Origin: Lysobacterales bacterium CG_4_10_14_3_um_filter_64_11
Lineage (GTDB): Bacteria; Pseudomonadota; Gammaproteobacteria; Xanthomonadales; Xanthomonadaceae
DNA length: 11,566 bases
Reading direction: 5' to 3'
Assembly (NCBI GenBank): GCA_002782905.1
Contig: PFJA01000066.1
Span: 1-11,566 of the forward strand
Under the pieces are notes generated by a model. It was not told where the DNA came from, searched no databases, and saw only the letters and a list, made by a program, of their open reading frames with translations. The translations under genes were made by a program, and so were the position numbers. Positions 6,242-11,566 of this stretch are shown here, piece after piece; the stretch's first letter is position 1; each line of letters opens with the position of its first letter.

Positions 6242-6255
6242 GCAGCGTGTGCTGC
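6242..6255. terminator. Small hairpin between convergent genes
   Basis: GCAGC (6242-6246) and GCTGC (6251-6255) flank the loop GTGT in the 66-bp gap between the Crp/Fnr-type gene and the MAPEG gene. A stem readable on both strands would suit a shared terminator. It is short and lacks a T-run, so support is weak. Confidence 0.25.
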
Positions 6256-6272
6256 TCTGCCCGCCGAGTCGA

Positions 6273-6656
6273 TCAGATCGCCCTGAGCAACACCTGCGCA
6301 CTGAGGCCAATCACGACCAACCAGGTCAGCGCGGTGCCATACAGACGCCCCGCCGAGGTGCCAGGCGATCCTGACAGGCCAACACAATGCCATAGCCGCG
6401 CCAACAACAAGGTCGCGCCGTAGGCGTGTATCGCCATCGGGCGAGCGCCACCGAGTTCAAACAAAACCAGCAACAGCAGCGCCAGCGGCAGGTTCTCCAG
6501 CGCGTTGGCGTGGGCGCGGATGGCGCAGGCGAGCCGAGTATCGCCGCCATCGCCCAGGCCAATACGCTTGCGGCGTCGCAGCAAGATCACCTGTACCGCC
6601 AGCGCGATCACCAGCAACGCCGAAAGGGCGACGTACAGCGGGGAGGTAACAAGCAT
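6273..6656 (-). CDS. MAPEG-family membrane protein
   Basis: 127-residue integral membrane protein of the MAPEG superfamily (membrane-associated proteins in eicosanoid and glutathione metabolism). Four hydrophobic stretches are visible, at about 5-26, 55-70, 75-93 and 107-125. The family signature AIRAHANALENLPLAL (46-61) carries the conserved Arg-x-His-x-Asn and Glu-x-x-Pro pattern after helix 1. The small bacterial members resemble E. coli YecN, whose function is not established; glutathione-dependent activity is a family association only. The ATG at 6656 has GGAG eight bases upstream. It is read alone, convergent with the Crp/Fnr-type gene and divergent from the exported-protein gene at 7009. 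The window also has a GST in a separate operon, but no link is shown. Confidence 0.88.
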   Translation of the reverse strand: MLVTSPLYVALSALLVIALAVQVILLRRRKRIGLGDGGDTRLACAIRAHANALENLPLALLLLVLFELGGARPMAIHAYGATLLLARLWHCVGLSGSPGTSAGRLYGTALTWLVVIGLSAQVLLRAI

Positions 6657-7008
6657 CGGTGCGTCTCCATGATTTGTTGTCAGTGTACCGCCCGTTCACC
6701 CAGATTGCTGCACACTGGCAACTGCTGCCAGTGGCCGAACAATGCGACGCGACCGGCATTGATCAATTGCACGACGCCGCATGCCGACAACGCGCCAACC
6801 CGCAATCCATGAACCGGCAAGCGATTCATCCAGAAGATCGATTGCTGTGACCACCGTATTCGTACCGTGCAGACTGAGTAATACTACTCAATCAAGCGAA
6901 GTACGTTACTCAAGCCATGCTGCTTCTGACGTGCCGTTGCCTTGCTCTCGATAGCATTGCCCGATTCGAATCAGGATTGCCCCACACCGCTCGACAGGAG
7001 TCCACACC
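6657..7008. promoter_or_regulatory. 352-bp divergent control region with several dyads
   Basis: No convincing gene is present. The region must drive the leftward MAPEG gene and the rightward signalling cluster. It holds a perfect hairpin, CACTGGCA (6713-6720) with TGCCAGTG (6726-6733). A 10-bp palindrome, ATTGATCAAT, lies at 6758-6767. The dyad TGAGTA-N4-TACTCA lies at 6875-6890. A further TACTCAA at 6907-6913 is exactly 22 bp, two helical turns, after the one at 6885-6891. The last group is the best operator candidate for the gene at 7009, about 100 bp upstream of its start. I could not identify convincing -35 and -10 boxes. Confidence 0.4.
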
Positions 7009-7884
7009 ATGAACCGCAAATCATTGCAATTTCGCGCCATTGCCTGCTGCTTGAGCATTGGATTGGTAATCGCTGAATCAGCCAATGCCGGCGTGGTGGT
7101 ATCCGTCGAGGGCAATATCGCCCGTGCCGATATCGCACTCGGTGGCACACCTGAAAACCCGCAGTACACTGCCAACGTATCTTTTACCTTCGATTCCGCG
7201 ATCGGCTTGAGCGCAGAGAACCTCAACATCACTGCCCAGATCATCGATCCGTCCGACCCTGCATTGCAAGCACGCTTGCCCGACGGAAACCTGGTTTCGG
7301 TACCATCCAACTTTCCGGTACTTATCTCGGTCAACCCGTTGCTGGCCGGCGGCTTTGAGTTCCTCGGCGCTGCCTATGTGGATATCTACACGACCAACCT
7401 CAGCTACACCGGCAATTCACCGTATCGCCTTTACAAGGCATCAACCGGCGCCATGTTCACGGACCTGACCGAGGACGTGATTCCCGGTTCGATCCGGTGC
7501 CGTTCCCGTACCGGCGGATTCTCCGATTTCTTGATCGTTGTCGACCTGCGTAGCCCGCGCGAAGCCGCAGAGGACAAGTTCGCGTTTCTCAACGCGCGTT
7601 TGCTCGATGCCGCCATCGAACCCGCAGCCCGCGGTGCGATGCAACGGGATCTGGAAGAGAGCTACGAAGAGTTCCTCGAAGGCGACTACGAGGACGCCCG
7701 CGAAGAATTGGATGATCTCGAATTGCGGGTTACCGCAGTAGCTGGCACCGCATTGCCGAACCGCTGGCGCGCGGGGGGCGACCTCGACAACATTGCTGGC
7801 AGCCTGGAAAGCAGCGCGGCTTCGCTGGACTTCAATTTACGCCAGCTCGAAGACGAAGACGAAGACGAAGACGAGGAAGGTTGA
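7009..7884 (+). CDS. Exported protein of unknown function with acidic repeat tail (DUF6689-like?)
   Basis: 291-residue exported protein. The signal peptide covers about 1-27 (basic MNRK, hydrophobic AIACCLSIGLVIA, cleavage after SANA). Residues 28-182 are rich in beta-type sequence: VVVSVEGNIARADIAL, then LPDGNLVSVPSNFPVLISV and a YTTNLSYTGNSPYRLYK stretch. Residues 183-245 are charged and helical. The last 11 residues are (Glu-Asp)x4-Glu-Glu-Gly. The overall pattern reminds me of an uncharacterised Xanthomonadales family I recall as DUF6689; I cannot verify this. The single cysteine after the signal peptide (Cys164) argues against disulfide bonds, and no lipobox is seen. AGGAG nine bases before the ATG is a strong ribosome-binding site. 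The FHA-GAF gene follows after 16 bp, so this is probably the first gene of the signalling operon. Confidence 0.8.
   Translation: MNRKSLQFRAIACCLSIGLVIAESANAGVVVSVEGNIARADIALGGTPENPQYTANVSFTFDSAIGLSAENLNITAQIIDPSDPALQARLPDGNLVSVPSNFPVLISVNPLLAGGFEFLGAAYVDIYTTNLSYTGNSPYRLYKASTGAMFTDLTEDVIPGSIRCRSRTGGFSDFLIVVDLRSPREAAEDKFAFLNARLLDAAIEPAARGAMQRDLEESYEEFLEGDYEDAREELDDLELRVTAVAGTALPNRWRAGGDLDNIAGSLESSAASLDFNLRQLEDEDEDEDEEG
7849..7872 (+). repeat. Hexanucleotide tandem repeat (GAAGAC)x4 inside a coding region
   Basis: Four exact copies of GAAGAC encode alternating Glu-Asp at the C-terminus of the exported protein; GAG GAA GGT TGA follows. Copy-number change would alter the tail by two residues per unit without shifting the frame. 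Confidence 0.85.
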
Positions 7885-7900
7885 CAGCGGCGCCACCCAC

Positions 7901-8839
7901 ATGTCATCAGCACACATGGCGGTACCTAGGCATGCGACCGTGTGCCTGCACATTCCCGACCAGCCCGCATTGTTGCGCGTGCTCGATGGCAATGCGGGCG
8001 AAGCCACGCTGGGACGCGACCGGGGCAACTCGGTCGCTATTTCGCATCTGTCGGTTTCGCGGCGCCATGCTGCAATCCGCCGCGATGGATCGGGCTGGTG
8101 GATCGAGGATCTCGGCAGTACCAATTGCGTACGCGTCGGTGGCCATACGGTCACCTGGCAACGCCTGAAACACGGTGACTGGTTTTCGCTGGGCGATGTA
8201 TTTTGTGAGTTCCGTCTGGCCAGCGATGCTGATCTGCAAACCTTGTTGGAACGCGCGCAGCAAAGGCGTCAGGCGTCCGGCGCATGGCTTGGTCGCCTGG
8301 AGCAAGCGCCCGATCGCGACGCGCTAATGGCCAATTTGATGACCTCGATCGTCCATCTGGCCGAATGCCGTCGCGGGTTTCTGCTGACCGGCAACCTCGA
8401 TCGCGGTTTCGCTACCGCAGCGTGCTTCAATATGCAGCCGAACGAACCGGGCAGCCGCCAATTTACCGGCTCCACCGCTGTCATCGTGCGCGCCGTGCAC
8501 ACCCTCGCCCCGGTACTGGTGAGCGACCCGAGCGCACTCGACTGGGCGCGCGGGCGACCGAGCGTCGTCGCTGGCGGCCTGCGGGCGCTGGTGGCGCTGC
8601 CGATCATGCGACACGAAACGCTACTGGGGGTGGCTTACGCCGACAGCGACGAACCGGGCAAGGTGTTCACCGAGCTCGACCAGGAGATCCTCGCCGCGTT
8701 CACCGAACAGGCAGCGCTGCTGCTGGCTGCGCGCGGCCTGGATGAGAGCCTGACGCAAATCGATTCCTGTATCGAGGCCGATGCCGACGGCCAAGCGCTC
8801 TTGTCGATGACTGCAGTGCGCTGGAAAGTACAGGTCTGA
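7901..8839 (+). CDS. FHA-GAF domain signalling protein
   Basis: 312-residue soluble protein with two recognition domains. An FHA domain at about 13-107 has LGRDRGN (37-43) and the phosphopeptide-binding SVSRRHAAI (51-59), followed by the DLGSTN strand (70-75). This domain class binds phosphothreonine peptides. The last position of the usual S-T-N-G turn is Cys76 instead of glycine. A GAF domain spans about 137-280, with the closing pattern LRALVALPIMRHETLLGVAY and the helix FTELDQEILAAFTEQAALLL; its ligand is unknown. The start is uncertain: ATG 7901 and ATG 7916 both lack a good Shine-Dalgarno sequence. The gene begins 16 bp after the exported-protein gene and ends ahead of the kinase gene, so the FHA domain probably docks on the phosphorylated kinase or its substrate (inference). 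Confidence 0.88.
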   Translation: MSSAHMAVPRHATVCLHIPDQPALLRVLDGNAGEATLGRDRGNSVAISHLSVSRRHAAIRRDGSGWWIEDLGSTNCVRVGGHTVTWQRLKHGDWFSLGDVFCEFRLASDADLQTLLERAQQRRQASGAWLGRLEQAPDRDALMANLMTSIVHLAECRRGFLLTGNLDRGFATAACFNMQPNEPGSRQFTGSTAVIVRAVHTLAPVLVSDPSALDWARGRPSVVAGGLRALVALPIMRHETLLGVAYADSDEPGKVFTELDQEILAAFTEQAALLLAARGLDESLTQIDSCIEADADGQALLSMTAVRWKVQV

Positions 8840-9006
8840 TCGCGATGAGGCAAAATCACTCGCAGCAACCGCGAGTTGCGCGCAGACGCATGGCCAGTGC
8901 ATACTCGATGCCGTCAGTCATCCGTGTGCCAAGGCGGGGCGGTATGCCCCCAACTGTGGCCGTGCCCTTGGTCTCGTTCCTGCCGTCCGAATTTCGTGCA
9001 CGCTCC

Positions 9007-11566
9007 ATGAACCAGGACCGCGACATCGACATTGACCAGGGCCGGACCGTCCTCAGCCAGCTCAACGCCAGCGAACTCAAGGTCGGCGAGCGCATTGCCG
9101 AACGTTATCGGATTGAGGCGTTGCTCGGCATCGGCGGCATGGGTGTGGTCTATCGCGCCCACGACGAGCAGTTGTCGATCGATATCGCCTTGAAGTTGCT
9201 GCGTCCGGAGCTGGCCACACTGCCCGAGGCATTCGAACGCTTTCGTCAGGAACTACTGCTGGCTCGACGGGTATCTTCACCGCATGTGGTACGCATTCAC
9301 GACCTGGTTGCGGACGGTAACCGCTGGTTGATCAGCATGGATTACGTTCCAGGGCACTCACTGGAGCAACACCTCGACGCCCACGCTGCACTACCGCAGC
9401 AAGAGGCCCTGTCGATAGCGCGTCAAGTGGCACTGGGGCTGGCCGCGGCCCACGCCAGCGGCATCATTCACCGCGATCTAAAGCCCGCCAACATCCTTTT
9501 GCAGGATGACGGCCATGCCTGCATCAGCGATTTCGGCGTAGCGCGTTCGTCCAGCTCGGTTCGCATGACCCAGACCGGGATGATGGTGGGAACACCGGAT
9601 TATGTGTCGCCGGAACAGGCACGCGGCGACCCGGTCGGTCCGCGTAGCGATCTTTATGCACTTGGCTTGATCCTGTATGAAATGCTCAGCGGTCGTCGCG
9701 CGTTCGATGGCGCCACACCAGCTGAATCGCTGGCGCAGCGCTTGCTGCGGCCACCGCAACCACTGCGCAAAGTGCGACCCGAGATTGCGCCGTGGGTAGA
9801 ACGTCTGGTTACACGTCTGCTCGATCCCCGGCCGCTGCGACGGCTGCGTGATGCGCAAGCCGTGGTAACGGCCATTGATGCGCAGCGCATACCACAGGCA
9901 CCACTAAGAACCGGACTGTTGGCAACCACAACCACGCTTGCGCTGGCGGTTGCAGGCGGCGTCTGGTGGGCGCACGAGCGCGGGCTGATGTTGAGTGTAC
10001 AAAGCACGGTCGTCGCCGCGCCACCGCTCGATGTGGCCGTGCTCCCGCTACTCGCGGCGGCCACCGATGCCGATTTGGCGCGTGCCAGTGATGCACTGCT
10101 TGGCGCCAGCCTGCTTGCTGGCAACCTCGCGGTCGCCGATCTGCGGCGGGTTGATAGCACACTCATCCGGCTCGGCTACGATGCATCAACGGCGGCCCAG
10201 CATCCACAACGTGTGTTGTCGGATATCGGCGCACGTCGGCTGCTGACCGGGGAAATCGAACGCGATGGCGAACGGCTGCGCATAGCGCTGCAATTGAGTG
10301 AAGCCGGCACCGATTCACCGGTGCGCGTCGCGCGCTCGCAACTGGTTGGCGCGCAAGCCATTGCCCCTGCCCTGCGCGGTTTGCTCGCCGAGCTTGGCTT
10401 GGCCGATGCAAGTGCAGACCTCGGCACATTCTGGCCCAGCAGTGAGCCCGCCTTGCGGGCATTCGGTCGTGCGCTTGATGCCGAAAAACCCGAAGCCGCG
10501 TTGTTGGCTTATGCCGAGGCCGTGTCACTGGAACCGCGTTTCGTAGCTGCCTGGTGGCAGCGTTTGCAAGTAGCACGACGCCTGCTACCGGACAAAGTGA
10601 TGCGCGCGATGACCGCAACCGCTCGCGAAGCGCTGCGCGAGGTGCGAGGCCGCGACGCCGAGCGGGTGCTGGCGCTGATCGCACTCATCGAGGGCAATCC
10701 GAGTTTGGCAGCCGAACGCTTCACTCCGCTGGCTGCTTCCGATCCACATGATCACCATACCCGCCTGTTGCTGGCCGAGGCGCTGGAAGCCGCCGGCAAA
10801 CGTGAGGCCGCTGCTGCCGAGCTTGAGCAATTGACGCGTAGTGATCCGCAGAATGCCGATACATGGCTGCTGCTGGGACAGAGCGCAATCCGCGCGGGAG
10901 ATGCGCAGCGAGCGGTCGATGACTACCTGTTGCGTGCGCGCGTGCTTTTCACACGCCTGCGCGATGAGCGCGGTCGCGCCGACACACTCAATGCGCTTGG
11001 TCTGGGCTTTGATCTTCTGGGTCAGTCAGAACCAGCAATGGATTACTTCACTCAAGCCGCCGAGTTGCGCGAAGCGCAAGGTAATCGACGCGGTGCCGCC
11101 GGCAGTCGCCGCAACCTGGCGTGGGTGCACGCGGTCGCCAACGATACTGCTTCTGCCGAAGCGGAACTCGCGCGTGCACGGGCGTTGGTCGCGCCGCTCG
11201 ATGACCCCGAGTTGCTTGCCGACATAGCCAATGATGCCGGCCTGATCGACGAGGAGCGCGGTGATTTTCGCGCCGCGCTGCCGCATTTTCGCGAAGCACT
11301 GGCACTGCGTGAGGCCCAGGGCGATGCATCGGCAGTGGCCGAATCGGCACTGAACTTTGGTTTCGCGTTGCAGCAAACTGGCGAATTCGATGACGCGCAA
11401 CCGCATCTGGAGCAAGCCGAACGCACTTATATCGCTGCTGAGGACCGGGTTGGGATCGTACGCAGCACGCAGGCACTGGCGGCGGTGGATATCGCGCATG
11501 GCAATTATCCACAAGCACGTGCACGACTGCAGCGTGCGCTGCGCTTGGCAGAGGAAGTAAATCTGG
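9007..11566 (+). CDS. Transmembrane Ser/Thr kinase with TolB-like region and TPRs (3' end beyond the window)
   Basis: 853 codons are visible, all open to the window end. The N-terminal kinase domain (about 30-295) is complete. It has the glycine loop GIGGMGVV (41-48), Lys63 in ALKLL, Glu82 of helix C, HRDLKPAN (155-162) with catalytic Asp157, DFG with Asp175, the activation segment with Thr188 and Thr190, and GTPDYVSPEQA (195-205). It should be active and of the RD type. A single membrane helix lies at about 303-322. A TolB-like region with DVAVLPL (about 341-470) follows, then TPRs from about 479 onward, the later ones of the longer kinesin-light-chain type. With the kinase cytoplasmic, the TPR half would be periplasmic. 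The start is uncertain: the frame is open upstream with ATGs at 8845, 8890 and 8944; I chose 9007 because MNQDRDIDIDQGRTVL resembles related kinases. Confidence 0.88.
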   Translation, partial: MNQDRDIDIDQGRTVLSQLNASELKVGERIAERYRIEALLGIGGMGVVYRAHDEQLSIDIALKLLRPELATLPEAFERFRQELLLARRVSSPHVVRIHDLVADGNRWLISMDYVPGHSLEQHLDAHAALPQQEALSIARQVALGLAAAHASGIIHRDLKPANILLQDDGHACISDFGVARSSSSVRMTQTGMMVGTPDYVSPEQARGDPVGPRSDLYALGLILYEMLSGRRAFDGATPAESLAQRLLRPPQPLRKVRPEIAPWVERLVTRLLDPRPLRRLRDAQAVVTAIDAQRIPQAPLRTGLLATTTTLALAVAGGVWWAHERGLMLSVQSTVVAAPPLDVAVLPLLAAATDADLARASDALLGASLLAGNLAVADLRRVDSTLIRLGYDASTAAQHPQRVLSDIGARRLLTGEIERDGERLRIALQLSEAGTDSPVRVARSQLVGAQAIAPALRGLLAELGLADASADLGTFWPSSEPALRAFGRALDAEKPEAALLAYAEAVSLEPRFVAAWWQRLQVARRLLPDKVMRAMTATAREALREVRGRDAERVLALIALIEGNPSLAAERFTPLAASDPHDHHTRLLLAEALEAAGKREAAAAELEQLTRSDPQNADTWLLLGQSAIRAGDAQRAVDDYLLRARVLFTRLRDERGRADTLNALGLGFDLLGQSEPAMDYFTQAAELREAQGNRRGAAGSRRNLAWVHAVANDTASAEAELARARALVAPLDDPELLADIANDAGLIDEERGDFRAALPHFREALALREAQGDASAVAESALNFGFALQQTGEFDDAQPHLEQAERTYIAAEDRVGIVRSTQALAAVDIAHGNYPQARARLQRALRLAEEVNL

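Noticed and set aside
6758..6767. ATTGATCAAT as an Fnr box
   Set aside because: Fnr sites are TTGAT-N4-ATCAA; here the half-sites abut with no spacer.
8284..8745. 153-codon alternate frame within the FHA-GAF gene
   Set aside because: Arg/Gly/Ala-rich shadow of a gene with clear FHA and GAF patterns.
1..11566. CRISPR arrays, tRNA or rRNA genes, insertion sequences, phage genes
   Set aside because: No spaced direct-repeat array, cloverleaf, rRNA motif, transposase or terminal inverted repeat pair was seen on either strand.

Overview
The window is about 11.6 kb of high-GC, densely coded bacterial chromosome. The protein families point to a gammaproteobacterium. RluF and YihG both look like clear orthologues of the enterobacterial proteins. 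The end of the window holds a transmembrane Ser/Thr kinase with a TPR tail, behind an FHA-GAF gene and a small secreted protein, an arrangement I associate with the Xanthomonadales (Rhodanobacteraceae or Lysobacteraceae). That placement is inference. I see no tRNA, rRNA, CRISPR array, transposase or phage gene.

Left part (1-2864): a leftward operon encodes a Gtt1-like glutathione S-transferase, a four-helix DoxX-type membrane protein whose start overlaps the GST stop (ATGA), and the 23S rRNA pseudouridine synthase RluF, cut by the window edge. A PhzF-type epimerase/isomerase is divergent from the GST across a 78-bp gap that holds a plausible GST promoter.

Middle (2865-6656): a gene for a 64-residue protein of unknown function lies behind a near-consensus sigma-54 promoter and is followed by four consecutive potential hairpins. 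A convergent YihG-type acyltransferase follows, then 467 bp without a gene. Next is a secreted protein with a staphylococcal-nuclease fold whose catalytic residues appear to be lost. A Crp/Fnr-type regulator has an 11-bp hairpin in its leader, and a leftward MAPEG-family membrane protein is convergent with it.

Right part (6657-11566): after a 352-bp regulatory gap comes a rightward cluster. It encodes an exported beta-rich protein with an acidic repeat tail, then (16 bp later) a cytoplasmic FHA-GAF protein, then a large kinase: kinase domain, one membrane helix, TolB-like region and TPRs, open at the window end. The likely logic is a phospho-signalling module. The kinase would phosphorylate threonines, the FHA domain would bind phosphothreonine, the GAF domain would sense a ligand, and the periplasmic TPR half of the kinase could read an envelope signal, perhaps involving the exported protein.

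The best candidates for something new are the sigma-54/small-protein/hairpin unit (2894-3383), the inactive-looking secreted nuclease fold (4801-5298), and the exported protein linked to the FHA-GAF/kinase pair (7009-11566).
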